A stretch of DNA of 64,000 bases from Gallionellales bacterium GWA2_60_142 (lineage in GTDB: Bacteria; Pseudomonadota; Gammaproteobacteria; Burkholderiales; Gallionellaceae). Made by a program: the position numbers and the translations under genes. The DNA is taken from assembly GCA_001801085.1 (NCBI GenBank), contig MGWR01000061.1, forward strand, positions 79,329 through 143,328, given 5' to 3'. Positions 40,394 through 49,478 of the stretch are shown here, piece after piece (position 1 is the first letter of the stretch; every line of letters starts with the position of its first letter). The notes under the pieces are model-generated. The model did not search any database. It was given only the letters and a program-made list of their open reading frames with translations, and was not told the origin of the DNA.

Positions 40394-41689
40394 CTAGTCG
40401 ATCTGTCCGGTCTCCGCGTACCGGCAATAAGTCTCGCGGATGAACAACGTGGCGATCAGCCCCATCAACGAGAACGCGAGCAGGATCGCGATCCCGCCCT
40501 GATAGTCGCCCAAGCCCAACGGTGCGCTGGGCGAACCGGCATGCGCATGATCTATGGCCCAGCCGACCAGCGGCTGCATGATGGCCGTGCCGAGGAAGGC
40601 ACCGACGTTCACCACGCTGGTGGACATGCCGGAAAGCGCAGGGGGATTCACTTCCTTGGCGCAGGACCAGCTCAGCGTGAAGCTGGGCGCGAACAGTCCC
40701 ATCGCGAAGAACAGCGAGTAACTGGCGACAGCGCCCAACTCCACACCAAACAACAAAGGCAACCAGCACAGGCTGTACGCCAGCGCGCCGGCGATCATCA
40801 GCGGCTTGCGTCGCCCGATGCGGTCCGAGAGCGTACCGATGAAGAATGCGCCGATGGCGAATCCGGCCAGCAGCAAGGTGGTGTGGTCGGTGGCGGCGGC
40901 CCGATCCATGCCGTAGGCATCGCGCAGGAACGGCACGGCCCACAGTCCGCCGAAGGCAAACAGCGATCCTGCAATCCCCATGTTCACCCACAGCCCCGGC
41001 CAGGTCGCGCGATTTTTCAGCACGATCAGCAGGCCGTCGTACCAATGCCCCTCGTGGGGCGGATGCGCGGCCTTGCCGTCGAGTTCTCGCAGGCTGGGCA
41101 ACCCGGCCTCGCCCGGATGGTTGCGCACCAGCCGCCATGCCAGCAAAGCGAGCAGCAGCGAAAGCACGCCGACCGCGACGAACGCGGTGCGCCATGAGAC
41201 ATAAGTCAACGCCCAAGCCAGCGGCGCAGCGGCCAACAGCGAGCCCATATTGCCCAGCAGTATGGTCGCGCCCGTCATGGTGGCGAAATGGCGGTCGTGG
41301 AACCATGCGGCGTTGAGCTTGAGCAGCGCGATGAAGGTGACCGACACGCCCAGCCCGACCAACAGTCGGCCAGTGGATGCTATCGCCAGCGTGTCCGCCA
41401 TGCCGAACAGTATCGAGCCTATGCTCGCAATTAATCCGCCGATGACCACCACGCGACGCGAACCCAGCGTATCGACCAGAACCCCGGTGGGAATCTGCAT
41501 CAGCATGTAAACGTAGAAATACGTCGCGGCCAGTCCGCCCAGTTCCGCGCCGCTGGCGTGGAAGGCCTGCTGCAAATCGCCGGAAATTGCGGCAGGCGCG
41601 AAGCGATGGAAGAAGGACAGGACATACGCCAGCCCGACGATGAAAAAGGTCGTCCAGCGCAGGCGAACGAGAGAATTAACGTAAGGCAC
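40394..41689 (-). CDS. MFS transporter
   Basis: The 431-residue protein has about 12 membrane helices, the loop motif VDTLGSRRVVV after helix 2, and DRIGRRKPLMIAG after helix 8. It resembles nitrate/nitrite or sugar-phosphate-like antiporters in general form, and no substrate marker is seen. It is 98 bp from the CorC gene on the same strand. Confidence 0.85.
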   Translation of the reverse strand: MPYVNSLVRLRWTTFFIVGLAYVLSFFHRFAPAAISGDLQQAFHASGAELGGLAATYFYVYMLMQIPTGVLVDTLGSRRVVVIGGLIASIGSILFGMADTLAIASTGRLLVGLGVSVTFIALLKLNAAWFHDRHFATMTGATILLGNMGSLLAAAPLAWALTYVSWRTAFVAVGVLSLLLALLAWRLVRNHPGEAGLPSLRELDGKAAHPPHEGHWYDGLLIVLKNRATWPGLWVNMGIAGSLFAFGGLWAVPFLRDAYGMDRAAATDHTTLLLAGFAIGAFFIGTLSDRIGRRKPLMIAGALAYSLCWLPLLFGVELGAVASYSLFFAMGLFAPSFTLSWSCAKEVNPPALSGMSTSVVNVGAFLGTAIMQPLVGWAIDHAHAGSPSAPLGLGDYQGGIAILLAFSLMGLIATLFIRETYCRYAETGQID

Positions 41690-41807
41690 GTACAGGAAAG
41701 TGCGGCGACATAGGAAAAACTGCGATCAGTGACCGCGCAACGCGATCACCACGACCGCGACCAGCACCGCCAGGATGATGAGTTCGATGAACAAGGATGC
41801 GACGCGA

Positions 41808-42710
41808 TCAACTGCGCGAGGAGGCGATGCGGGTGCGGGTGTTGCTGCTTTCCATCCACTTCTTGATGCGGTTAGCGTCGCCGATACGGGTGCTCTTGCC
41901 CATGGAATTCAGCAACACGATGATGACCGGACGGTTATTGATCTTCGCTTCCATCACCAGACAGCGTCCGGCTTCGTTGATGAAACCGGTCTTGCTGACG
42001 CCGATGTCCCAAGACGCGTTTTTCACCAATGGGTTGGTGTTATTGAAACGCAATTCGCGACCGCCCCAGCCATCAACGGAATGCGATGCCGTGGTGGTGT
42101 ATTGATGAATCAACTGGTATCGCCGCGCCGCCATCACCATCCTGGACAGGTCGCGCGCGGTCGAGACGTTGTCGCTATTCAGGCCGGTCGAGTCGTGGAA
42201 CTGCGTGTCGTACATCCCCAGCGAGCGCGCCTTGGCGTTCATTGCCGCGATGGCAGCCGCAGTGCCGCCGGGGTAAGTGCGCGCCAGCGCCGAGGCGGCG
42301 CGGTTCTCGGAAGCCATCAACGCAAGCTTGAGCAACTCGCTGCGGGTGAAGGTCATACCGATGCGCAAACGCGAATGCGTGCCCTTGAGCGTATCCAGGT
42401 CCGCAACATCCACGCTCACTTCTTCGTTCAGCGGCAGATTGGCATCCAGCACCACCATCGCCGTCATCAGCTTGGTGATCGAGGCGATAGGCGCGACTGT
42501 GTCGGCATTCTTGGCGTACAGAGGGCGCAGGCTTTTTTCGTCCAGAATCAGCGCGATATTGGAGCGCAGCTTGGGTGTGGACGTGGCGCGGTGCATGGAG
42601 CCGGATAACTCGCGATCCAGCTGGAGGTGGTTGGCGTTGCGCTCAGCCCAAGCCATTTGCGAGACGAACGCGGAACCCAGCAGTAAAGTCGTCAGCAATC
42701 GTTTTTTCAT
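41808..42710 (-). CDS. pbpG: D-alanyl-D-alanine endopeptidase (penicillin-binding protein 7)
   Basis: The 300-residue exported protein has a signal peptide (MKKRLLTTLLLGSAFVSQMAWA) and the S11 peptidase motifs in order: SITK, SENR (SxN) and KTG in VSKTGF. It cleaves D-Ala cross-links in peptidoglycan in the periplasm. ATG 42710 is behind GGGAG; the reading from 42746 lacks a ribosome site. Confidence 0.92.
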   Translation of the reverse strand: MKKRLLTTLLLGSAFVSQMAWAERNANHLQLDRELSGSMHRATSTPKLRSNIALILDEKSLRPLYAKNADTVAPIASITKLMTAMVVLDANLPLNEEVSVDVADLDTLKGTHSRLRIGMTFTRSELLKLALMASENRAASALARTYPGGTAAAIAAMNAKARSLGMYDTQFHDSTGLNSDNVSTARDLSRMVMAARRYQLIHQYTTTASHSVDGWGGRELRFNNTNPLVKNASWDIGVSKTGFINEAGRCLVMEAKINNRPVIIVLLNSMGKSTRIGDANRIKKWMESSNTRTRIASSRS

Positions 42711-42786
42711 TGAAACTCCCTGAAGCTTATTTTGGAAGATAAGCATATTTTCGGCAGGCGACAGGATACCTTTACACCTATATTAA

Positions 42787-44583
42787 TCAATAGTCAGAAT
42801 CGCTTATTTCTTCCTGTTTCTGAAGATTCCACATCTGAGCATACATCCGATCCTGCGCCAGCAGTTCGCGATGCGTGCCGCGTTCGACGATACGCCCTTG
42901 ATCCATCACCAAAATCTGGTCGGCCTCAACCACCGTGGACAATCGGTGCGCGATGATCAGCGTGGTACGGTTTTGCGATATGGCGCGCAGTTCGGCCTGT
43001 ATCGCCTTCTCGGACTTGGAGTCGAGCGCGGAAGTCGCTTCGTCAAAGATCAGAATCGCAGGATTCTTCAGGATCGCGCGCGCAATCGCCACGCGCTGCT
43101 TCTCGCCGCCGGACAGCTTCAACCCCCGCTCGCCGACCATACTGTCGTAACCTTGCGGCAGCGATTCGATGAAATCGTGGATATGCGCGGCCTGCGCGGC
43201 GGCGATGATCTCGTCGCGCGAGGCATCGGGACGACCATAGGCGATGTTGTAATAGATCGTGTCGTTGAACAGCACGGTGTCCTGCGGCACGATGCCTATC
43301 GCCGCGCGCAGGCTGGCCTGCGTCACCGCGCGGATGTTCTGTCCGTTGATCTGGATGCTGCCGCCTTGCACGTCGTAGAAACGGAACAGCAAACGCGACA
43401 GCGTGGATTTGCCCGCACCGCTGGCGCCGACCACCGCGACGGTGTGTCCCGCAGGAATGGCGAAACTCACCTCATGCAATATCTGGCGATCCGGCCCATA
43501 GCCGAAATCGACCCGCTCGAAATTCACCTCGGCGCGCCCCGGATTCAGCACCTGCGCGTCGGGCGCATCGGCGATCTCGCGGTGCTCGTGCAGCAGGCCG
43601 AACATCTTCTCCATGTCCGCCAGCGCATGACGGATTTCGCGATACACGAAGCCCAGGAAATGCAGCGGCATATAGAGCTGGATCATGAACACGTTAATCA
43701 ACACCAGGTCGCCCAGCGTCAGCGTCCCTTTCGCCACGCCGTCGGCGGCCAGCAGCATCAGCGCGGTGATGCCGATGGCGATGATGAAGCTCTGCCCGGC
43801 GTTCAGCAGCGCCAGCGAGGTAGTGTTGCGCACCGCGGCGACTTCCCAGCGCTGCATGTTCTCGTCGTAGCGCCCTGCTTCGTAGCGCTCGTTGCCGAAA
43901 TATTTCACCGTCTCGTAGTTCAACAGGCTGTCGATCGCGCGGCTATTCGCCTTGGAATCGAGATCGTTCATCGAACGGCGCACCACCATGCGCCACTCGG
44001 TGATGAACAGCGTGAACGCGATGTAGACGATCAGGGTGATGAAGGTGATCGCCGCAAACCAGACGTTGTACTTGGTGAACAGAATAGCCGCCACCAGCCC
44101 GATCTCCAGCAGCGTCGGCAGGATGTTGAACAGCATGAAGTTCAGCAGAAAGCCGATGCCGCGCGTGCCGCGCTCGATGTCGCGCGACACCCCGCCGGTC
44201 TGCCGGTCCAGATGGAAGCGCAGGCTGAGGCTGTGCAGATGCTGGAATACCTGCAACGCCACGCGCCGGATCGCGCGCTGCGTCACCTTGGCGAACACCG
44301 CGTCGCGCATTTCGCCAAACAGGGTGCTGAACAGTCGCAGCACGCCGTAGGCGACGACCAGCGCCACCGGCACCGCCAGAACGGCATGCTTGGCATCCAG
44401 CGCATCGATAATTTCCTTCAGCACCAGCGGCACCGACACGTTGGCGAGCTTGGACAGCACCAGCAGGCCCAGCGCGATCGCGACGCGCCACTTGAACTCC
44501 GTCAGATAAGGCAGCAGCGAGCGGATCGCCTGCCAGTCCGCAGGACGATCTTTAGGCGATGAGGAATACGAAGAGGGACGCAT
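42787..44583 (-). CDS. ABC exporter of the Atm1/HlyB type (fused permease-ATPase)
   Basis: 598 residues: about six N-terminal helices with the Atm1-like NYETVKYFGNERYEAGRYD, then an ATPase with Walker A GASGAGKS, signature LSGGEKQRVAIARAI and Walker B ILIFDEATSALD. The family exports heavy metal-thiol conjugates or Fe-S precursors. It has no close operon partner. Confidence 0.9.
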   Translation of the reverse strand: MRPSSYSSSPKDRPADWQAIRSLLPYLTEFKWRVAIALGLLVLSKLANVSVPLVLKEIIDALDAKHAVLAVPVALVVAYGVLRLFSTLFGEMRDAVFAKVTQRAIRRVALQVFQHLHSLSLRFHLDRQTGGVSRDIERGTRGIGFLLNFMLFNILPTLLEIGLVAAILFTKYNVWFAAITFITLIVYIAFTLFITEWRMVVRRSMNDLDSKANSRAIDSLLNYETVKYFGNERYEAGRYDENMQRWEVAAVRNTTSLALLNAGQSFIIAIGITALMLLAADGVAKGTLTLGDLVLINVFMIQLYMPLHFLGFVYREIRHALADMEKMFGLLHEHREIADAPDAQVLNPGRAEVNFERVDFGYGPDRQILHEVSFAIPAGHTVAVVGASGAGKSTLSRLLFRFYDVQGGSIQINGQNIRAVTQASLRAAIGIVPQDTVLFNDTIYYNIAYGRPDASRDEIIAAAQAAHIHDFIESLPQGYDSMVGERGLKLSGGEKQRVAIARAILKNPAILIFDEATSALDSKSEKAIQAELRAISQNRTTLIIAHRLSTVVEADQILVMDQGRIVERGTHRELLAQDRMYAQMWNLQKQEEISDSDY

Positions 44584-44632
44584 GATTCAGAAGTATCGAT
44601 AAACGGGGCGCATTATAACGCCCCGCGAGGCG

Positions 44633-46012
44633 CTACCGTCCGGCGACCGTCATGCCATCGACGAGGATGGACCCGCACTGGCGCGAGCCCTGCACCATCA
44701 CGTCGCTGCCGACCGCGACGATATTGCGGTAGATATCCTTCAGGTTGCCGGCGATGGTGATCTCCTGCACCGGATACTGGATCTCGCCGTGCTCCACCCA
44801 GAAGCCCGCGGCCCCCCGCGAATAATCGCCGGTGACCTGGTTCACGCCCTGGCCCAGCAGTTCGGTGACCAGCAGGCCGCGCCCCATCTGTTTCAACAGC
44901 CCGGCGAAGTCGAGCTCGCCCGATTGCAGGATCAGGTTGTGGTTGCCGCCCGCATTGCCGGTAGTCTTCAGCCCGAGCTTGCGCGCCGAATAGCTGCCGA
45001 GGAAGTAGCCGCGCAGCACGCCGTCTTCGACGATGCGGCGCTTCTGCACGCGCACGCCCTCGTCGTCGAACGGGCTGGAAGCCAGGCCGCGCCGGATGTC
45101 CGGCACGTCTTCGATGTTGATATGCGGCGCAAAGACGGGCTGATCCATCTGTCCGAGCAGGAACGATGACTTGCGGTACAGGCTGCCGCCGCTGACCGCA
45201 CCGACAAAATGGCCGAGCAGGCTGGAAGCGATCGGCGCCTCGAACAGCACCGGCACCTGCATCGTGTTCAGCTTGCGCGCATTCAGCCGGCGCACGGTGC
45301 GCTCGGCGGCGATGCGCCCGACCTCGTCGGCGCGCAGAATCTCGCTCGCGTCCCGCGCCACGCTGTACCAGTAGTCGCGCTCCATCGCGTCATCACGACC
45401 GGCGATCATCGCGCAACTGAGGCTATGGCGCGAAGTCGGATAACCGCCCATAAAGCCCAGGCTATTGGCATGCACAAACTGCGCCTCATGCACATTCACC
45501 GTCGCACCTTCCGAGTTGTTGATGCGCTTGTCGCGCGCCAGCGCGGCCTGCTCGCATTCGCGCGCCAATGCAATCGCATCGTCCACCGGCAAATCCCACG
45601 GATGGTACAGATCGAGATCGGGACAGTCGCGCGCCAGCTTGTCGGCTTCCGGCAGCCCGGCGCAATCGTCATCGGCGGTGTAGCGCGCGATGGACAACGC
45701 GGCGTCCACGGTGTCGCGCACTGCCTGCCGCGAGAAGTCGGAGGTGCTGGCGTTGCCGCGTCGCTGGCCGATGTAAACGGTGATGCCCAGGCCCTTGTCG
45801 CGGTTGTATTCGATGGTTTCGACCTCGCCGTGACGCACCGTGACGGATTGCCCGAAACCTTCCGACACCTCGGCGGAGGCAGCAGTCGCGCCGCGCTGTC
45901 TGGCATAGTCCAGCATATCCTGCGCGATGTCGCGCAGCGTATCGGCGGAATGGGAGAATCTGGCCTTGGAGGATTCGATGGAACGGGACGCGGTCGATAC
46001 TGGATGGCTCAT
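44633..46012 (-). CDS. pmbA: Metalloprotease PmbA (TldE)
   Basis: The 459-residue protein has QRRGNASTSDFSRQAVRDTV, APIASSLLGHFVGAVSGGSL and TGDYSRGAAGFWVEHGEI, the PmbA/TldE pattern. It lacks the HExxxH of TldD, as expected. With TldD it degrades unfolded peptides and matures modified peptides. It is divergent from darP, a common pairing in proteobacteria. Confidence 0.92.
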   Translation of the reverse strand: MSHPVSTASRSIESSKARFSHSADTLRDIAQDMLDYARQRGATAASAEVSEGFGQSVTVRHGEVETIEYNRDKGLGITVYIGQRRGNASTSDFSRQAVRDTVDAALSIARYTADDDCAGLPEADKLARDCPDLDLYHPWDLPVDDAIALARECEQAALARDKRINNSEGATVNVHEAQFVHANSLGFMGGYPTSRHSLSCAMIAGRDDAMERDYWYSVARDASEILRADEVGRIAAERTVRRLNARKLNTMQVPVLFEAPIASSLLGHFVGAVSGGSLYRKSSFLLGQMDQPVFAPHINIEDVPDIRRGLASSPFDDEGVRVQKRRIVEDGVLRGYFLGSYSARKLGLKTTGNAGGNHNLILQSGELDFAGLLKQMGRGLLVTELLGQGVNQVTGDYSRGAAGFWVEHGEIQYPVQEITIAGNLKDIYRNIVAVGSDVMVQGSRQCGSILVDGMTVAGR

Positions 46013-46076
46013 AACTGAACGAACGATATGGAGAAAGGCGTTATCATAGCAGCATCGCAATTTCCCCATCCCTGCC

Positions 46077-46607
46077 ATGAGTGACCGCCAACATTTCCAA
46101 GACGAAGAAGATCAGGACATAGACCTGCCGCCCAGCAAGACCAAGATCAAACAGCAAATGCACGACCTGCAAGCGCTCGGCGAGGAGTTGGTCGCACTGG
46201 GCAAGGATCAACTGGCGCAGCTCGATCTGCCCGACAACCTGCGCGACGCCATCCGCGAGATGCACAGAATCAACAAATTCGGCGCACAACGTCGTCAGTT
46301 GCAGTACATCGGCAGACTGATGCGCGACCTCGAAGACACCGCCCCCATCGTCGCGAAACTGAACGCATGGAAAGGCATATCGCAAGAGCACACCGTCCAC
46401 CTGCATTTACTGGAGCGCTGGCGCGATCGCCTGCTGGAAAGCGACCAAGCTCTAACCGAACTGCTCGCCGCTCACCCCGAGACCGACGTGCAGCGCCTGC
46501 GCACGCTGATCCGCAACGCGCAAAAGGAAAAGGAGGCCGGGAAGCCGCCTAAGAATTACCGCGAAATTTTTCAGGTATTGCGCGAGTTGATTCCCGAACA
46601 CGGGTAG
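46077..46607 (+). CDS. darP: Ribosome biogenesis factor DarP (YjgA, DUF615)
   Basis: The 176-residue protein has PSKTKIKQQMHDLQALGEEL, LREAIREMHRINK-type IREMHRINKFGAQRRQLQYIG, and GKPPKNYREIFQVLRELI, typical of DUF615. DarP assists maturation of the 50S ribosomal subunit. It is divergent from pmbA. A short direct copy of its last codons lies about 75 bp after its end region. Confidence 0.93.
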   Translation: MSDRQHFQDEEDQDIDLPPSKTKIKQQMHDLQALGEELVALGKDQLAQLDLPDNLRDAIREMHRINKFGAQRRQLQYIGRLMRDLEDTAPIVAKLNAWKGISQEHTVHLHLLERWRDRLLESDQALTELLAAHPETDVQRLRTLIRNAQKEKEAGKPPKNYREIFQVLRELIPEHG

Positions 46608-46676
46608 GCACGCCGTGCCCCTACGCCCCCCAAAAAATTACCGCGAAATCTTTCCGGTATAAGGCGGAGCCCCAAT

Positions 46677-46707
46677 AAAAAGCGGAACCCCTAGGGTTCC
46701 GCTTTTT
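46677..46707. terminator. Bidirectional hairpin terminator
   Basis: AAAAAGCGGAACCC and GGGTTCCGCTTTTT form a perfect 14-bp stem with a CTA loop, with A- and T-runs on both sides. It can end both darP (plus) and the chemoreceptor gene (minus). Confidence 0.95.
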
Positions 46708-46728
46708 TTGTCTTCCGATGTCCCGAGA

Positions 46729-48198
46729 CTATGCCGCCTTGACCATGTGCGGGTGTTTCTCGGCGACCACGCGATCCAGTACCGTCATCACATCCTGACT
46801 GGCCTTCTCGGCGCAATCGAGAGCATTGAAGATTTCGTCCTGCACCGCCGAGCTGCGCGCCCAGTTCTGATCCAGATAGCCGACCATCTGGTGCACGCAC
46901 TCATGCACCTTGCTGTGCGGTTCGAGCAGGCTGCGGAAGGCCGCAGTGCCGCCGAACACCTCGGCGCCGTGGCCGTTATACCACTTGCCCAGACGGCAAC
47001 CGGAATGATCCACGCTGACCGCCTTCCTGCACTCTTCGTTTCTGGAATCGTCGATCAGCACATAAGCGCGTTGCTTGTAGATGACGTGATCCACCTTGAC
47101 CAGCGAGGCGAAGCTGAGATCCTGCGCATAACGCGCGCCATCGAGTGTGGTGACGGCGGACTCATAGAACTGCCCGAATTTCTGCTCCAGCCTGCCGATG
47201 ACACCCTGCGAGGAGTTGGCGATCTCGTGCATCTCGTCGGAATCCTGCAGCATCTTGGTCGCCTCTAGCTGCAACATCCCCATGATGCGGCCGATAGACT
47301 CCGAAGCGTTTTTGGTGTTTTCCGCCAGCTTGCGCACCTCGTCCGCCACCACCGCAAAACCGCGCCCCGCTTCGCCTGCCCGCGCCGCCTCGATGGCCGC
47401 ATTCAGCGCCAACAGGTTGGTCTGATCCGCGATCGAGGTGATCAGGCCGACCGCCTTATTGATTTCGCTGCTGCGCGCATTCAATTGGGTAATCGCGACG
47501 TTGGCATGGTTCACACGCTCGACGATACCGGAAAGCCGTTGCACCACATCCTTGACCGATTCGCGGCTATCGTCCGCATCTTCACGGGTGCGTCTGGCCA
47601 ACGCAGCCAGGTCTTCCATGTTGTCGGTGATCGTCTTCAGGTCGCGCTGGTTCGACATCAGATTATTCAGCAGATTTTCGGTGTTCAGCGAATGCGCGCG
47701 TGACAACATCGCGGTACGCATCGCACCCAGCTTCTGCTCGGTCATGCCGTCGATCAGGATGTTCTGGTTCTCCAGTCCTTTCGCGAAGCCGCCATGCAAA
47801 CCGCCGCTGACCGCACGGCGGTAGAAATTGCCGGACAGGTTGGCGCGAAAGCTGGTCTCCTGCTCGCGGAAGAAGGTATTCAACTGGTCGAGCATGTCGT
47901 TCACGCTCCAACACAACAGGCTGATCTCGTCGCGTTCATCGGCGATTCCGACGACCCGGTTATTGAACTTACCCTGGGAAACATCGTCGATGACTTTCTT
48001 GAGTTTCTGCACCGGCGCCAGCCAGTGCCTGACCAGCATCTGCCCCCACGCCGACACCGCAATGCTGGCCACCAGGAACGTCACCATGAAAACATCGACG
48101 CCGTGCAGAGCAAAGCTGGTCAGGATGATCGCAAGGGTGCCAACCGAGAAAGACCACAGCAATGCGGCCAGCTTAAATTGCAAGGACGAGTTCGTCAT
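46729..48198 (-). CDS. Methyl-accepting chemotaxis protein with C-terminal zinc-binding (CZB) domain
   Basis: 489 residues: two short membrane helices near the N-terminus, a HAMP region and the chemoreceptor hairpin with [22 protein letters not shown]-terminal CZB domain follows ([24 protein letters not shown], and later H residues in [10 protein letters not shown]). There is no periplasmic sensor of size. It overlaps the PAS gene upstream by 26 bp, so the two should work as a pair: PAS sensor and signaller. Confidence 0.92.
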   Translation of the reverse strand: MTNSSLQFKLAALLWSFSVGTLAIILTSFALHGVDVFMVTFLVASIAVSAWGQMLVRHWLAPVQKLKKVIDDVSQGKFNNRVVGIADERDEISLLCWSVNDMLDQLNTFFREQETSFRANLSGNFYRRAVSGGLHGGFAKGLENQNILIDGMTEQKLGAMRTAMLSRAHSLNTENLLNNLMSNQRDLKTITDNMEDLAALARRTREDADDSRESVKDVVQRLSGIVERVNHANVAITQLNARSSEINKAVGLITSIADQTNLLALNAAIEAARAGEAGRGFAVVADEVRKLAENTKNASESIGRIMGMLQLEATKMLQDSDEMHEIANSSQGVIGRLEQKFGQFYESAVTTLDGARYAQDLSFASLVKVDHVIYKQRAYVLIDDSRNEECRKAVSVDHSGCRLGKWYNGHGAEVFGGTAAFRSLLEPHSKVHECVHQMVGYLDQNWARSSAVQDEIFNALDCAEKASQDVMTVLDRVVAEKHPHMVKAA

Positions 48199-48691
48199 AG
48201 CTGAGTCCCTTTTCGTTCAATATGTCGACCAACAACTTGGTGGCTGCTGCGATGGCGTTGGCCGGCCCGGCTTTTTTCTCCGCTTCCAGCATCGCCGCAT
48301 AAACCGCACTCGCGGTTTCCACCCCGCTGCGTTTGGGCTTGCGCCGCACCGACAGGTAGCCGGTGGGATTGCCGGACTCGTCGAAAGTCGGCGTGACATT
48401 GGTGAACACCCAGTAGAAACTGCCGTCCTTCGCCATGTTCTTCACATAGGCGAAACACTCCTCGCGCTTCTGTATCTTGTCCCACAGCAACTGGAATACG
48501 GCACGCGGCATGTCCGGATGGCGAACGATGTTGTGCTGGGAACCCAGCAACTCCTTCTCGCTGTATCCGGAAAATTCAATGAAGATTCGATTGCCGTAGG
48601 TGATACGCCCCTTCAGATCGGTCATCGAGACGATGAAATCGTTCTCGCGCATGACTCGCTCCACCGAGGTCGGAGTAATTGCTCTTTTCAT
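48173..48691 (-). CDS. PAS-domain protein, Aer-like sensor half
   Basis: The 172-residue protein has the Aer-type PAS pattern [42 protein letters not shown] and [14 protein letters not shown], which binds FAD in Aer. The membrane and signalling parts of Aer are absent. ATG 48691 is behind GGGAGAGAG. Its 3' end overlaps the CZB chemoreceptor gene, suggesting that an Aer-like receptor is split over two genes. Confidence 0.85.
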   Translation of the reverse strand: MKRAITPTSVERVMRENDFIVSMTDLKGRITYGNRIFIEFSGYSEKELLGSQHNIVRHPDMPRAVFQLLWDKIQKREECFAYVKNMAKDGSFYWVFTNVTPTFDESGNPTGYLSVRRKPKRSGVETASAVYAAMLEAEKKAGPANAIAAATKLLVDILNEKGLSYDELVLAI

Positions 48692-48799
48692 TCTCTCTCC
48701 CTGCTGACTCTGGTCGTCCCCGGTTGCCGTCGGCACCGGAGCATCATGTAATGTTTTAATATGGTGTCCGTTTATACCTCTCGCCGAACCCCATCAAAC

Positions 48800-49474
48800 A
48801 TGTTCAATAATAGCATCCTATCCCATATTGCACTCGAATCAGGAAAGCACCCCCGACACAGCCTTATCTGGCTGCATGGGCTCGGGGCGGACGGAAATGA
48901 TTTCGTTCCCGTCGCCGGCGAGCTGGAGCTGCCCGCCGCGATTCGCTATATCTTCCCGCATGCGCCGCAACGTCCGGTCACCATCAACGGCGGATATGTG
49001 ATGCGCGCCTGGTACGACATCGCCGCCCAAGATATCGGTGCGCGACAGGATGAAGCCGGCATTCGCGCGTCGCAAGCCGATATCGAAGCGCTGATCGCAC
49101 AGGAAGTCGCACGCGGTATCGCTCCGCGCAACATCTACCTCGCCGGATTCTCGCAAGGCGGCGCAATCGCGCTGCACACCGCGTTGCGCCAGAAAGAGCC
49201 GCTGGGCGGCGTGCTGGCGCTCTCCACCTATTTGCCGCTGGCCGACATGGCTTCCGGCGAAGCACGGCCGGACGCATTGCGCACGCCGGTATTCATGGCA
49301 CACGGCAGCAACGACACCGTCGTGCCATATGCCCTGGGAAAATCATCGAAAGACGCACTGGAAAAACTCGGTTGCGAGGTCGAATGGCACGAATACGCGA
49401 TGCCCCATTCGGTATGTACGGAAGAATTACAGGATATCCAGCGTTGGCTGACAGAACGGCTGCGAGCCGCATAG
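48800..49474 (+). CDS. Carboxylesterase/phospholipase family alpha/beta hydrolase
   Basis: The 224-residue protein has LIWLHGLGADGNDF, the nucleophile elbow GFSQGGAIAL, Asp in HGSNDTVVP and His in MPHSVC, the serine hydrolase triad of the acyl-protein thioesterase-like group. Secretion signal absent. It is divergent from the PAS gene. Substrate not known. Confidence 0.9.
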   Translation: MFNNSILSHIALESGKHPRHSLIWLHGLGADGNDFVPVAGELELPAAIRYIFPHAPQRPVTINGGYVMRAWYDIAAQDIGARQDEAGIRASQADIEALIAQEVARGIAPRNIYLAGFSQGGAIALHTALRQKEPLGGVLALSTYLPLADMASGEARPDALRTPVFMAHGSNDTVVPYALGKSSKDALEKLGCEVEWHEYAMPHSVCTEELQDIQRWLTERLRAA

Positions 49475-49478
49475 GCAC

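Noticed and set aside
41727..41795. 22-residue hydrophobic minus-strand reading from TTG (LFIELIILAVLVAVVVIALRGH)
   Set aside because: It looks like a membrane helix but has no ribosome site and no upstream ATG or GTG; not enough to call a gene.
42871..44562. Long plus-strand reading (563 codons) opposite the ABC exporter
   Set aside because: No protein-like hydrophobic pattern or motif; the minus strand carries all ABC signatures.
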